Source: AP-15 sp963698995 (lineage in GTDB: Bacteria > Pseudomonadota > Alphaproteobacteria > ATCC43930 > CGMCC-115725). Taken from it: DNA of 64,000 bases. The first letter of the stretch is position 1. Each line of letters opens with the position of its first letter. Where the stretch lies: the NCBI GenBank assembly GCA_963698995.1, contig CAVOTD010000007.1, forward strand, positions 62,001-126,000, given 5' to 3'. The notes beneath the pieces are model-generated. The model was not told the origin of the DNA. It was given only the letters and a program-made list of their open reading frames with translations, and ran no database searches. Shown in pieces: positions 16,561-26,005 of the stretch. A program made the position numbers and the translations under genes.

Positions 16561-17382
16561 TCACTCGATCGCCGGTAATGATCGCAGATACGCGATTAAG
16601 GCCGCCATGTCTTCCGCAGAGATATGTTTGTAATAGGCAAATGGCATGGGCGGGAACAGCTTGTGCTGGTCGCGTGCGACGCCGGTGCGGACGGCGCGCT
16701 CGATCTCGCTATCGGTCCAGTCGCCGATCCCCGCGGGGGTAATATTGGCCGCGACCGAAATACCCCACGGCCCATAAAAAGGAGTGCCGCCCGCGCCGAC
16801 CCCATACTCGGCGTCCTTATGTTGAGTGTGACAGACCATGCAACGGGCGACCGGACCAGCGAGATAGGCGCCATAGACGATCTTGTCATCGTGCGACGGC
16901 GCCTCGACATGCCCGACAGGTGGTCCCCAGGAGGCAGGAAGGGCGAAGTCGTATCGTGATTTTTCGGTGACTGCGTTGTGAACCGGCGGCACTGTGCGCA
17001 AGTAGGCAATGATTGCCTTGACGTCGTCGTTGGCCAAAGCGCGATAGGACTGCGAGGGCATTGCCGGTCCGATCAGACTGCCATTGCGCCGCCGCCCTTC
17101 GCGGATTGCTCTGAACAGTTCAGCATCGCTCCATCGGCCGATGCCGGTTTCCGGGTCTGGGGTGATATTCGAACTGACCGCGTCAAAGTCCTTGTGCTTG
17201 ATATGCTCGCCGCCCGCGAGATATCTGTCCAGTCGCGGTCCAGCCGGGCCGCGCGGGGTATGACAGTTTCCACAAGCCGCCGGCGCTTCCACCAGGTATC
17301 GGCCGTGGTCGATGGGCGTCTCGGCACGCCCGGGTGTCGCAAATAGCATCAACCACAGCGCTACAGCCATAGCCTGCTTCAT
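16561..17382 (-). CDS. Periplasmic diheme c-type cytochrome
   Basis: The ATG at 17382 follows GAGGG and gives 273 residues with a signal peptide (KQAMAVALWLMLFATPGRA). Two heme-binding motifs are visible: C37-GN-C40-H41 and C181-MV-C184-H185. Each is followed about 70-85 residues later by a Met-containing segment suited to axial ligation (LIGPAMPSQSYR and LFPPMPFAYYK). Two tandem cytochrome c domains of this type occur as electron-accepting subunits of membrane alcohol, gluconate or sulfite-type dehydrogenases. No catalytic dehydrogenase subunit is adjacent, so the donor is unknown. Confidence 0.88.
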   Translation of the reverse strand: MKQAMAVALWLMLFATPGRAETPIDHGRYLVEAPAACGNCHTPRGPAGPRLDRYLAGGEHIKHKDFDAVSSNITPDPETGIGRWSDAELFRAIREGRRRNGSLIGPAMPSQSYRALANDDVKAIIAYLRTVPPVHNAVTEKSRYDFALPASWGPPVGHVEAPSHDDKIVYGAYLAGPVARCMVCHTQHKDAEYGVGAGGTPFYGPWGISVAANITPAGIGDWTDSEIERAVRTGVARDQHKLFPPMPFAYYKHISAEDMAALIAYLRSLPAIE

Positions 17383-17750
17383 CGAGCCCTCTTGTTGGCT
17401 TGGTGAGGTCGCGCATGCGGCGCGAGGTGCGGCGAAACCGCCGGCTTGCGATTGGGGTTCAACCACGCCGATGCGAACGGCGTGTGCGTCCCGCCGTGTT
17501 TAGCGGGGCTTCAGCAAACGTTATTGTTTGCGCAATATTGGCTTTTTAGGGATCGCTGTGGCGACGCTAGGACGCAGCGGCTCTCCGCGGTGTCTTGCGG
17601 TTACTTTAATTGGGTCTGAAATAAAGGTGAGAGGAGGCGGCGTGTATTCCCGCAAATCTTAGCTAATTTGTACCAGGATGATCCGGATTTGTCAATACGT
17701 AAATTATCTATTCAGCAATTAATTCGCAACGCGAGAGGGATATCGCAGAT
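17383..17750. other. Intergenic region upstream of cytochrome c, no gene seen
   Basis: About 370 bases lie between the cytochrome c start (leftward) and the end of the aldolase gene (leftward). It should hold the cytochrome promoter. It is AT-richer than its neighbours around 17520-17740. I find no RNA gene, clear operator or terminator hairpin, and the short open frames overlap neighbours or lack ribosome sites. Confidence 0.4.
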
Positions 17751-18692
17751 TTATGCCGGCATTGTGCGCCGCTGGTGCGCCCGACCGATCTTCGCGGTCT
17801 CCTCACGATGCCCGGCGATGACCCGTACTCCCTCCTCGAGCTTGGCGACGACGTTCTCGGGCGAGCAGGTTTCGAGGAACGGCACGCGGTTTTTGCGGCA
17901 GGCGGCAAAGACGCGCTCGCGCGCCGCTTTCATCTCGGGTGGGTAGGGGTCCCGCGGGACCGACCGATAACCAAGCGCCAGACCCAAATCACCAGGCCCC
18001 AATTCGGCGAAACCGAGCCCCGGCACCGCCAGGATCTCTTCGCAATTGGCCACCCCTTCCGGGCTCTCGAGCTTGACCCCGAGCAACAGCTCGCCCTCCG
18101 GGGTGAGCGGCCACACATCGCAGCGCGCGAGGTAATCTTCCGGCGAAATCCCCCAAATAGGGGCGGCGGTCGCCTCCGAGCCGCGGCCGCGCGTGCCGAT
18201 GCCCAGGCGGCCGGCGCCCGCCTCGCCGGTCGCGCCGCGCATCCGCTCGAGCGGCGAGGGCAGGGCCGGGTCGACGCCGGCCGCATGATGCGGATAGCGG
18301 CAGGATTCGACAAAAGCGCGAACCGCATCCGCCAACTCGGCCTGGCACAACAGCACTCCGTGCACGCCGCGCCCGAGGATCTGGCGGAATTGCCATGCAT
18401 TGAAGCGGACATTGGCCGCGTTGGTGCCGTTGACCGGCGCCTCGACAATGATGGCCGGGGTTCGGTGGCCCGAGCGCGTCGGACCGCCCTCTACCAGTCC
18501 TCGCATGTATTCGGCGAGGCCCGCCATGTCGAACGCTCCGTGCTCCATCCCGACATTGATATAGTCGGCCCAGACCCGTGCATCCTCGCACCCTTGCGGA
18601 TAGCTCAGCACATGGCCGCTATGGCCGCCGGTGTAGTAGATCGCCTGATCCTGCTGCAGCAGCTCAATCGCTCGGTTGATGCGGCTCGCCAT
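17751..18692 (-). CDS. HpcH/HpaI-family aldolase/citrate lyase-type enzyme
   Basis: I start at the ATG at 18692 (MASRINRAIELLQQDQAIYY), which matches the usual family start; the frame is open to a GTG at 18725. The 313 residues include a metal/carboxylate-binding region typical of class II HpaI aldolases: VKLESPEGVANCEEI with the Glu ligand, GLGFAELGPGDLGLALGY with the Asp ligand, and INVGMEHGAFDM. These enzymes cleave or form 2-keto-3-deoxy or 4-hydroxy-2-oxo acids. A Gly/Arg/Ala-rich insert near 18180-18240 is unusual. The gene stands alone. Confidence 0.87.
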   Translation of the reverse strand: MASRINRAIELLQQDQAIYYTGGHSGHVLSYPQGCEDARVWADYINVGMEHGAFDMAGLAEYMRGLVEGGPTRSGHRTPAIIVEAPVNGTNAANVRFNAWQFRQILGRGVHGVLLCQAELADAVRAFVESCRYPHHAAGVDPALPSPLERMRGATGEAGAGRLGIGTRGRGSEATAAPIWGISPEDYLARCDVWPLTPEGELLLGVKLESPEGVANCEEILAVPGLGFAELGPGDLGLALGYRSVPRDPYPPEMKAARERVFAACRKNRVPFLETCSPENVVAKLEEGVRVIAGHREETAKIGRAHQRRTMPA

Positions 18693-18843
18693 GATTTTCC
18701 AATCGAAGTACCGGGTGATCGTCACCCGAACGGAGGCTCGATCGGAAATATCCGATCAGCGGTCGAGGATGTCCACACCGACCTGAAAAGCTGCGGGCCG
18801 CCCGTTGACCAGATGTCCGCCGCCGCTATAGTCCGGCCGCGAT

Positions 18844-18929
18844 GCGGGCGTGGCGGAATGGCAGACGCGGCAGACTCAAAATCTGTTGTCCGAGAGGACG
18901 TGGGAGTTCAAGTCTCCCCGCCCGCACCA
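18844..18929 (+). tRNA. tRNA-Leu (anticodon CAA)
   Basis: An 86-base tRNA is encoded, including the 3' CCA. The acceptor arms gcgggcg and cgcccgc pair perfectly. The anticodon stem gcaga/tctgt closes the loop ctcaaaa, giving anticodon CAA. The long variable arm (tccgagaggac region) is typical of class II tRNA-Leu, and the T arm gggag-ttcaagt-ctccc is intact. It is free-standing, without an rRNA operon. A degenerate copy of its 3' half lies at 26006-26046. Confidence 0.95.
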
Positions 18930-19219
18930 ATACAGAGCAAAGCCCGATCAGGCGCCCGCCTGCTCATGCCGCCAAGCCTCGTATAACAGCTGGGGCAGCG
19001 TTTCGAAGATTCGCGTCATGACAATTTGCGGCCCGCCTGATGCGTGACTTTCAGCATCCCGCCGTTATTGATCTGGGTTCGCGTGCTACGGGTGATGGGA
19101 CCGCAATTGTCTTGCGCAACGGCCGCCAAACGTTACGAGGTTGCCCTGCTTTGGCCGCATGACGTATCTAGCTTGACGTAGGCGCTATAGAAAGATGGCG
19201 ACGTCGGGGGTAGTCCGGC

Positions 19220-20281
19220 ATGGCCGCGGACAAGGCCAAGTTGCTGCAATCCTTGCGGATCGAGCGATCCGACGCGGTCCCGAGACCGGCGCGGCGCGGC
19301 CGTGCGCCTTTATTGGTCGCCGGCGCAGCCGTCCTTGTTGCGGTCGTCGGGCTTTATGGGTTCTTCGCTTTTCCGCTTTCGGTCGACTGGCACGATGGTC
19401 AGGCCACGGCGACGAAGGCGCCCCCGGCGCCGCAGCCGGCTATCGCCGCCGAACCACAGCGGTCGAGTGGCCTTGTGGCTTCGGGATATATCGTGGCGCG
19501 GCGTAAGGCGACCGTCGCGGCCGAGATCACCGGCAAGGTCGTCGAGGTGTTGATCGATGAAGGTATGGTCGTCAAGCAAGGCGACGTGGTGGCCCGGCTC
19601 GACAGCGTGCTCGCCGAACGCGATCTCGCGCTCGCCCGGTCGCGGGCCAACTCCGCAGAAGCCGCGATCGCGGCGATCGCCGCAGATCTGCGCGACGCGG
19701 AGCGCATCTGGGACCGCAACCAGCATCTGGCGCTGCGCAACGTCGTCAGCGAAGCCGACCTAACCAAGGCCGAGGCCAGGGTTGGCGTGCTGCGAGCACA
19801 GTTGCGGCAATCCGAGGCCCAGTTCGAAACCGCCAAGCTCGACGCGAAACGGACCGCCGAAATCCTCGAAAAGCACCAAATTCGGGCGCCGTTCTCGGGC
19901 GTCGTCATCGAGCGCAGTGCGCAGCCCGGCGAGATGATCTCGCCGATGTCGGTCGGCGGTTACACACGCACCGGCATATGCACGCTTGTCGACATGGATT
20001 CGATCGAAGTCGAAGTCGACGTCAACGAGGCGTTCATCGGCCGAGTTCATCCCGGCATGCCGGTCTCGGCCGTGCTCGACGCCTATCCTGCCTGGACAAT
20101 CCCGGCCTCGGTGATCGCGATCGTGCCGACCGCCAACCGCGAGAAAGCGACAGTCAAGGTCCGCATAGGCATCAAAAAGAAGGACCCGCGCATCCTTCCC
20201 GATATGGCCGTCAAGGTAACCTTTGAAGAAATCGACGCGGCTGGGAGCAGTTCGGGCCAAAAATTTGCCGCAGCAAACTGA
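19220..20281 (+). CDS. Periplasmic adaptor (membrane fusion) subunit of a MacAB-like ABC exporter
   Basis: The 353-residue protein has one N-terminal membrane anchor (LLVAGAAVLVAVVGLYGFFA). It then has a barrel-sandwich/lipoyl half (VAAEITGKVVEVLIDEGMVV), a coiled-coil hairpin (about residues 135-210) and the second lipoyl half (IRAPFSGVVIERSAQPGEMI), followed by a beta-barrel region. This is the HlyD/MacA adaptor order. It is followed after 19 bases by an ATPase and two FtsX-type permeases, a complete exporter unit. The role is probably lipid, peptide or small-molecule efflux from the inner membrane; the cargo is unknown. Confidence 0.9.
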   Translation: MAADKAKLLQSLRIERSDAVPRPARRGRAPLLVAGAAVLVAVVGLYGFFAFPLSVDWHDGQATATKAPPAPQPAIAAEPQRSSGLVASGYIVARRKATVAAEITGKVVEVLIDEGMVVKQGDVVARLDSVLAERDLALARSRANSAEAAIAAIAADLRDAERIWDRNQHLALRNVVSEADLTKAEARVGVLRAQLRQSEAQFETAKLDAKRTAEILEKHQIRAPFSGVVIERSAQPGEMISPMSVGGYTRTGICTLVDMDSIEVEVDVNEAFIGRVHPGMPVSAVLDAYPAWTIPASVIAIVPTANREKATVKVRIGIKKKDPRILPDMAVKVTFEEIDAAGSSSGQKFAAAN

Positions 20282-20300
20282 TCCGATACAGGAGAAACCT

Positions 20301-21002
20301 ATGTCGACCGCCGCCGCCATGGCTCGTCTTGCGGGTCTCTCGAAGCGCTTTGTCAAAGGCAAGGAGGCGATCACGGTGTTCGAGCGCCTCGATTTGACAA
20401 TCCCTCAAGGCGACTTCGTTGCCGTGATGGGGCCGTCGGGATCGGGAAAGACGACGCTGCTCAATCTGTTGGGCGGCATCGACCGGCCAGACTCTGGCGA
20501 AGTCCATGTTGCCGGCACCCGGATCGACCGGCTCTCGGAGGGAGAGCTCGCGCGCTGGCGGGGAGCGAATATCGGCTTCATTTTTCAATTCTATAATTTG
20601 ATGCCAATGCTGAGCGCGGCGCAGAATGTCGAGCTGCCGCTGTTGCTGACCAAGCTCGGCGGCAAGGAGCGGCGCCGGCGCGCCGCAACCGCGCTGAACG
20701 CCGTCAACCTCGCCGAACGGGTAACGCATTACCCGCGCGAGATGTCGGGCGGCCAGCAGCAGCGCGTCGCCATCGCCCGCGCCATCGTCTCCGACCCGAA
20801 GTTGCTGCTCTGTGACGAGCCGACCGGCGACCTCGATCGCAGCTCGGCCGACGAAATCCTGATAATCCTTCAGCTCCTCAATCGTGACCTTGGCAAGACG
20901 ATCATCATGGTGACCCACGATCCCGCCGCCGCCAGATACGCTCGGCGGGTGCTGCATCTCGATAAGGGCAGCTTCAGCGAGGCGACCGAGCTTGCCGCAT
21001 GA
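20301..21002 (+). CDS. ABC transporter ATP-binding subunit (MacB/LolD-like)
   Basis: The ATG at 20301 follows AGGAGA and gives 233 residues. Walker A is GPSGSGKTT, the signature is MSGGQQQRVAIARA, Walker B is KLLLCDEPTGDLD and the switch His is in MVTHDPAAARYA. The Q-loop region IFQFYNLMPMLSAAQNVELP matches LolD/MacB/FtsE-type ATPases that power FtsX-fold permeases. It overlaps the first permease gene by four bases, so production is coupled. Two separate permease genes follow, suggesting a heterodimeric membrane part. Confidence 0.93.
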   Translation: MSTAAAMARLAGLSKRFVKGKEAITVFERLDLTIPQGDFVAVMGPSGSGKTTLLNLLGGIDRPDSGEVHVAGTRIDRLSEGELARWRGANIGFIFQFYNLMPMLSAAQNVELPLLLTKLGGKERRRRAATALNAVNLAERVTHYPREMSGGQQQRVAIARAIVSDPKLLLCDEPTGDLDRSSADEILIILQLLNRDLGKTIIMVTHDPAAARYARRVLHLDKGSFSEATELAA

Positions 21003-22159
21003 ACGATCTTTCTCTGATCCGGAAGAACCTGTTCCGCCACAAGCTGCGTGCGAGCCTGATGATCGTCTCGATCCTGACTGCGTTCGCGATTTTCGGCGTG
21101 CTGGCGAGCATCGAGCGATCCTTCAATGCCGGTCAGGATGTCGCGGCAGCCGACCGGCTCGTCGTCGTCAACAAGATCAATTTCACGCAGCCGTTGCCGG
21201 TCGCCTATTTCGACAGTGTCCGCGCAGTCGAAGGCGTGCGGCAGGTCACCCACCTCAACTGGTTCGGCGGGTATTACCAGGACCCCAAGAATTTTCTGAT
21301 TGTCATGGCCGTTGATCCCGCGACTTACATGGATGTCTACGGCAACGAGATCGATATTTCGCCCGACGCGCGCCAGGCTTTCCTGCGCGAGCGCACCGGC
21401 GCCCTCGTCGGCGAAGCCGTGGCAAAGAAATGGGGCTGGAAGCTCGGCGACCACGTCCCGATCGCGAGCAACATCTTCACTCAGAAGAACGGCTCACGCA
21501 GCTGGGACTTCACGATCGTCGGGATCTTCGGAGGCAAGAAGCCTGAGGTCGATACCAATTTCATGGTGTTCCAATACGACTATTTCGATGAGACCCGCTC
21601 ATTCGGCAAGGATCAGATCGGCTGGCTGGCATTGCGGACCGCTTCGCCGGCGCTGAACGATCGCGTGGTAAGGGCGATCGATCAGATGTTCGCCAACTCG
21701 GCCTACGAGACTGCGACCGATACCGAAAAAGCCTTCAACAAGGCCTTTGTCGCACAATTCGGCAATATCGCACTAATCGTCGTCCTGGTTGTCGGCGCGG
21801 CATTCGTCACGATCCTGATGATTGTCGGCAACACCCTGATGATGAGCGTGCGCGAGCGCACCCGGGAGATCGGGGTGCTGAAGGCCCTGGGTTTTTCGGG
21901 CGGTCACATCCTGCGCCTGGTGCTTGGCGAGTCGATCCTGCTCGCCTTGGCAGGCGGCTTGGCGGGCCTCGGATTGGCGGTGCTGTTCATCATCGCGGTC
22001 CGCGACAGCGTCAGAGGGCTGTTGCCGCAGATCACGGTCTCGCCCGACACCGCACTTGCCGGCCTTGCTCTGATGGTTCTCTTCGGCGTGGTCACCGGAT
22101 TGATCCCGGCCATCAATGCGATGCGCCTCAGGATCGCTACTGCGCTGGGCCGGAATTGA
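20999..22159 (+). CDS. FtsX-like ABC permease subunit 1
   Basis: The 386 residues show the MacB/LolC-E layout: one membrane span near the N-terminus (ASLMIVSILTAFAIFGVLAS), a ~220-residue periplasmic domain, then three C-terminal spans (IALIVVLVVGAAFVTILMIV; LALAGGLAGLGLAVLFIIAV; LAGLALMVLFGVVTGLIPAI). The cytoplasmic coupling segment MSVRERTREIGVLKALGFSG is the classic FtsX signature. The start overlaps the ATPase stop (ATGA). It probably pairs with the next gene product in one transporter. Confidence 0.92.
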   Translation: MNDLSLIRKNLFRHKLRASLMIVSILTAFAIFGVLASIERSFNAGQDVAAADRLVVVNKINFTQPLPVAYFDSVRAVEGVRQVTHLNWFGGYYQDPKNFLIVMAVDPATYMDVYGNEIDISPDARQAFLRERTGALVGEAVAKKWGWKLGDHVPIASNIFTQKNGSRSWDFTIVGIFGGKKPEVDTNFMVFQYDYFDETRSFGKDQIGWLALRTASPALNDRVVRAIDQMFANSAYETATDTEKAFNKAFVAQFGNIALIVVLVVGAAFVTILMIVGNTLMMSVRERTREIGVLKALGFSGGHILRLVLGESILLALAGGLAGLGLAVLFIIAVRDSVRGLLPQITVSPDTALAGLALMVLFGVVTGLIPAINAMRLRIATALGRN

Positions 22160-22162
22160 CCG

Positions 22163-23353
22163 ATGCGCTCGCTGCTGCTGCAGATCACGGCGGTTACGCT
22201 GATGAATCTGAAGAGCTTGCCGCAACGGTTTTGGGCGTCGCTATCAACAGTTGTCGCCGTGGCGCTGGTGGTCGTCGTGCTGCTGGCGTTTCTCGCAATG
22301 GGGAACGGCTTCCGTAGCACCCTGGCGGGCGCGGGCGCCGATGACGTCGCTGTCATTCTGCGCGGCGGATCGCAATCGGAGGTCAACAGTGTCGTCACGC
22401 GCGACCAGGTCCGGCTGGTCGAGGAAGCTCCCGGCGTCGCCAAAGGCGCCGACAGCAAACCGCTGGTATCGGCAGAGCTTTATCTGGTTGTCGACGGGAT
22501 CAAGCGTTCGAGCCGCACCAAGGCCAATCTGCCGCTTCGCGGCATCGGCCAGGAAGGCGCGGCGGTGCGCAAAGGGATCACCATCACGGCTGGGCGGATG
22601 TTCGCACCGGGCAGCAGCGAGATTGTCGTCGGCAAGGCTTTGCTCAGGGAATTCGAGGGGTTCGAACTCGGGCAGACGGTGACGTTCGGCACTGGCCGAT
22701 GGACCGTGGTCGGCATTTTCGATGCAAGAGGCAGCGTTTTCGAGTCCGAGATCTGGGCGGATTTGCCGGTCGTCCAGAGTTACTTCAGACGAAACAACGT
22801 TTTCCAAACGATTCGGGTGCGCCTCGATAATCCTCAGGCGCTCGAGGGGCTGCAGCGCTACGTCGATGCCGATCCTCGCCTCAAGCTGGAGGCAAAGTCG
22901 GAGGCCGAGTATTTCGCCGAGCAGGCGTCGCGCACCTCGGATCTGATCCAAAAGCTCGGCTGGCCACTCGCGATCGCCATGGCATTCGGCGCCCTCGCCG
23001 GTGCCCTCAACACGATGTACTCGTCCGTCGCAGCGCGGACGACGGAGATCGCCACCTTGCGTGCGATCGGCTTCGGCGCTTTGCCCGCCTTTGTCGGTAC
23101 GCTCTTGGAATCTTTGATCCTCGCTGCGATCGGCGGCGTCCTCGGCGCGGCGGCGACCTTCCTGATCTTTGACGGATTGAGCGCCTCAACCCTCGGCGCC
23201 AGCTTCACGCAGGTCGTGTTCAGCTTTAAGTTGACCCCGGCGCTCGCAGCCGAGGGCGTTTTGCTTGCACTGATCGTCGGCTTGATCGGTGGGATTTTCC
23301 CGGCCATCAGCGCCGCGCGCACGCCGATTGTCGCGGGTCTACAAGGCTCATAA
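22163..23353 (+). CDS. FtsX-like ABC permease subunit 2
   Basis: The 396 residues repeat the same topology: an N-terminal span (FWASLSTVVAVALVVVVLLA), a large periplasmic domain, the coupling motif SSVAARTTEIATLRAIGFGA and three C-terminal spans ending VLLALIVGLIGGIFPAISAA. It starts three bases after subunit 1. Two different FtsX proteins with one ATPase and one adaptor imply an asymmetric exporter, resembling DevBCA-type or Lol-type rather than the homodimeric MacB fusion. Confidence 0.92.
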   Translation: MRSLLLQITAVTLMNLKSLPQRFWASLSTVVAVALVVVVLLAFLAMGNGFRSTLAGAGADDVAVILRGGSQSEVNSVVTRDQVRLVEEAPGVAKGADSKPLVSAELYLVVDGIKRSSRTKANLPLRGIGQEGAAVRKGITITAGRMFAPGSSEIVVGKALLREFEGFELGQTVTFGTGRWTVVGIFDARGSVFESEIWADLPVVQSYFRRNNVFQTIRVRLDNPQALEGLQRYVDADPRLKLEAKSEAEYFAEQASRTSDLIQKLGWPLAIAMAFGALAGALNTMYSSVAARTTEIATLRAIGFGALPAFVGTLLESLILAAIGGVLGAAATFLIFDGLSASTLGASFTQVVFSFKLTPALAAEGVLLALIVGLIGGIFPAISAARTPIVAGLQGS

Positions 23354-23455
23354 CAACACGGACTTTGCCTGCTCTGGCGCGGCTGTAACATAAAGGACAT
23401 CAGCACGCGGTAGCTTCTTCTCTGTCTTCCGACAAGCTGGTGGAGAGGGGAACCG

Positions 23456-24350
23456 ATGCATTGCCGGCTACTTTTGTGTGTCGCTGCCGCGGCGTTGCTA
23501 ACCGTGCTGGCTGGCATCGCCTCCGCAGCCGAGGATTGCCCCAATAACGGAACCGTTCATTTCGGCGTCGAGCCTTATGAGGCTGCGGCACGGCTCACGC
23601 CGGTCTTTCAGGATGTCGGGACGCTGCTCAGCCAAGCCCTGGGTTGCAAGGTCGAAGTCTTCGTTGCCACGAATTACACCGCCGAGATCGAGGCGATGCG
23701 TAACGGCAAACTCGATATCGCCGAGTTCGGCCCGCTCGGCTATGTGCTTGCCCACCAAATTGCCAAAGCCGAGGCGGTCGCGAGCTTTGCCGACGAGTCC
23801 GGCAAGCCAGATACCTACTGGGCGAGCGTTGTCACCTGGCCCGGGCTCGGGCATCAATACGCCGGTGGATGCAGCCGGTCATTCCTTCGCTTATTCGGAT
23901 CCGGCATCGACCTCCGGGCACCTATTCCCGGCCTATGCGTTGCGCAAGGCCGGGCTCGATCCGGACAAGAGCGTCAAGCCGCTCTACGCCGGCAGCCATA
24001 CCGCCTCGTTCGAGGCCCTTCGCAACCACAAGGTCGAAGCGGGCGAGCTCAACAGCCAGCAGATCCGCTCGGCCCACGATCAGGGCATGTGGAATGACGG
24101 CATGTTCGTCACCTTGTGGCGCTCCGACCCGATCCCCCAGGATCCGATCGCCGTGCGCGGCGACTTGCCCGAACCTTTCAAAACGCGCGCGATCGCGGTT
24201 TTGCAGTCGCTGGATCTCGGTCAGTTGCCGGAAAAGGATCTCAAAGTCCTGACCGGTGCGGGGAAGAGGCTGGTTCCGACCACCGACGCCGCTTATGACG
24301 GAATCCGCGACCTCGTGGCGACCCTCAACATCGACCTCGCCAAGCTCTGA
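23456..24350 (+). pseudogene. phnD: Phosphonate/phosphite ABC transporter binding protein PhnD, one +1 frameshift
   Basis: The ATG at 23456 starts a signal peptide (LLLCVAAAALLTVLAGIASA) and the PhnD fold: VHFGVEPYEAAARLTPVFQD, then NYTAEIEAMRNGKLDIAEFG. At about 23840-23845 (tggcccgggctcggg) one extra C or G throws the frame. The rest (INTPVDAAGHSFAYSDPAST, and so on to 24350) continues in the next frame. Restoring one base gives about 297 residues, normal for PhnD. The TGA overlaps the ATG of the ATPase gene. As sequenced the protein is truncated; with the ATPase and permease intact, a sequencing error is plausible. Confidence 0.82.
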
Positions 24351-25147
24351 TGGTTGTTGCCTATGAGCAAAGCGTTGGTCCGGCGCCGGTTGCGCGGGCC
24401 CGCGAGCCGGTATTGTCGGTGCGCAATTTGGCGATGCGCTACGCCAACGGCCGCAACGCTTTGCGCGGCGTGGATCTTGAGATCGATGCCGGCGAATTGG
24501 TGATCGTTCTCGGCAGCAACGGCAGCGGCAAATCGACCTTGTTGCGCTGCATTGTGCGGCTGTTGACGCCATCGGCGGGAGTTGTTCGCGTCGTCGGGCA
24601 CGATATCGCGCAAATGTCGGGTTCGTCGTTGCGAGAGGCCCGCTTGGTCTGTGCGATGATTTTTCAACAGGCAAATCTGGTGCGTCGACGCTCGGCGCGC
24701 GCCAATGTTGCGACCGGCGCGCTCGGTCACCATCGCAATCTCTTGACGATGCTCGGCGGCTTATCGCGGCGCGAGCTCAGCGCCGCTCGCGGCTACTTGG
24801 CCGAGGTCGGTCTAACGGAGTTCGCGGATCAACGAGCGGGGACATTGTCAGGCGGGCAGCAGCAGCGCGTCGCGATCGCCCGGGCGCTGGCGCAACAGCC
24901 GCGTTTGCTGCTGGCCGACGAGCCGGTTGCCAGCCTCGACCCCGAGGCGGCGCGCGAGATCATGGCACTGCTGCGCCGGTTGGCCTGCGATGACGAGCTC
25001 GCGGTTCTCTGCGTCTTGCACCAGCCGGAACTGGCGCTGACCTATGGCCACCGCGTGATCGGCCTTAAAAACGGGCAGGTCGAGTTTGATCTGCCGGCGG
25101 CCGCGGTTTCACCCCAGCAGGTGGCTTCGCTCTACGCCGGGGGTTGA
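24350..25147 (+). CDS. phnC: Phosphonate-type ABC transporter ATP-binding protein PhnC
   Basis: The 265-residue ATPase has Walker A GSNGSGKST, the signature LSGGQQQRVAIARALAQQ, Walker B RLLLADEPVASLDPEAA and the switch His in CVLHQPELALTYGHR. The PhnC-specific flavour is seen in IFQQANLVRRRSARANVATG. It overlaps the binding-protein gene (TGATG) and is followed by PhnE. It energises uptake of a phosphonate, phosphite or phosphate-like anion. No C-P lyase or phosphonatase genes are nearby, so the ligand is open. Confidence 0.92.
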   Translation: MVVAYEQSVGPAPVARAREPVLSVRNLAMRYANGRNALRGVDLEIDAGELVIVLGSNGSGKSTLLRCIVRLLTPSAGVVRVVGHDIAQMSGSSLREARLVCAMIFQQANLVRRRSARANVATGALGHHRNLLTMLGGLSRRELSAARGYLAEVGLTEFADQRAGTLSGGQQQRVAIARALAQQPRLLLADEPVASLDPEAAREIMALLRRLACDDELAVLCVLHQPELALTYGHRVIGLKNGQVEFDLPAAAVSPQQVASLYAGG

Positions 25148-25153
25148 GCAGAG

Positions 25154-25957
25154 GTGACCGACCGCCTCTCCGTCGCCAACGCGCCGACGTTTCCGACGCC
25201 GATGCGGTGCGCCGGCGTTGTCGCATCCATCCTGGCGGGAGCGGCCGTGTTCGGACAGGCCCTCTGGGTCGTGCGAGCCGAGCCGGCCGAGCTGATCGGC
25301 GGTGTTCGGGGCATGGTGGATCTGCTGGGCCGCGCGACACCGCCGGATTTTTCATCCTTGCCCGAGATGGCCTGGCCGGTCGTCGAAACCGTCGACATCG
25401 CGATCTTCGGCACCGTGATGGGCGTCGCGATGGCGCTGCCGCTCGCCGTGCTGGCGGCGAGGAATGTGACCCCGTCGCGCGTCCTCTATGGCGCGGCGCG
25501 CGCGGTCATTGCCGTCACCCGCGCGGTCCCCGACCTCGTCTGGGCCTTGCTGTTCGTGACCGCCGTCGGCCTTGGGCCGTTTCCCGGCGCCCTCGCCATC
25601 TCGGTGCATTCGGTCGGCATGCTCGGGCGCCTCTTTGCCGAGGTCATCGAGCATATGGACATGGGCCCTGTCGAGGCGCTGACCCTGACCGGTGCCGGTC
25701 GCATTGCGGTGTTCAGCCACGCCGTGGTGCCGAGCGTATCGCCATCGCTGCTCGGGATCGCGCTCTACCGCTTCGACGAGAACCTGCGCTCATCTCTGGT
25801 GCTCGGCTTCGTCGGCGCCGGCGGGCTTGGTTTTCAGATGCTGACGGCGATGAACCTGTTCCAGTACCGGACCGTGGCCACCTTGCTCATCATTACCTTT
25901 CTGTTGGTCGTCGCCGCTGAACGGCTATCGGCGTTGATCCGCGCCCGTATGCTTTAG
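25154..25957 (+). CDS. phnE: Phosphonate-type ABC transporter permease PhnE
   Basis: The 267-residue permease starts at GTG 25154, six bases after PhnC. It has about five to six membrane spans and the binding-protein-dependent transporter EAA-like loop (EVIEHMDMGPVEALTLTGAG). It also shows the PhnE family stretches DIAIFGTVMGVAMALPLAVL and VPDLVWALLFVTAVGLGPFP. It completes the phnDCE importer. The downstream region contains no further phosphonate genes. Confidence 0.92.
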   Translation: MTDRLSVANAPTFPTPMRCAGVVASILAGAAVFGQALWVVRAEPAELIGGVRGMVDLLGRATPPDFSSLPEMAWPVVETVDIAIFGTVMGVAMALPLAVLAARNVTPSRVLYGAARAVIAVTRAVPDLVWALLFVTAVGLGPFPGALAISVHSVGMLGRLFAEVIEHMDMGPVEALTLTGAGRIAVFSHAVVPSVSPSLLGIALYRFDENLRSSLVLGFVGAGGLGFQMLTAMNLFQYRTVATLLIITFLLVVAAERLSALIRARML

Positions 25958-26005
25958 GACCTCGCTCTTTTGCGGCCGGCACAGCCGGTTGCCGCCTACT
26001 CCCCT

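Noticed and set aside
18930..19219. Possible integrase or further tRNA genes after tRNA-Leu
   Set aside because: Only short open frames without ribosome sites are visible, and no second tRNA cloverleaf could be drawn.
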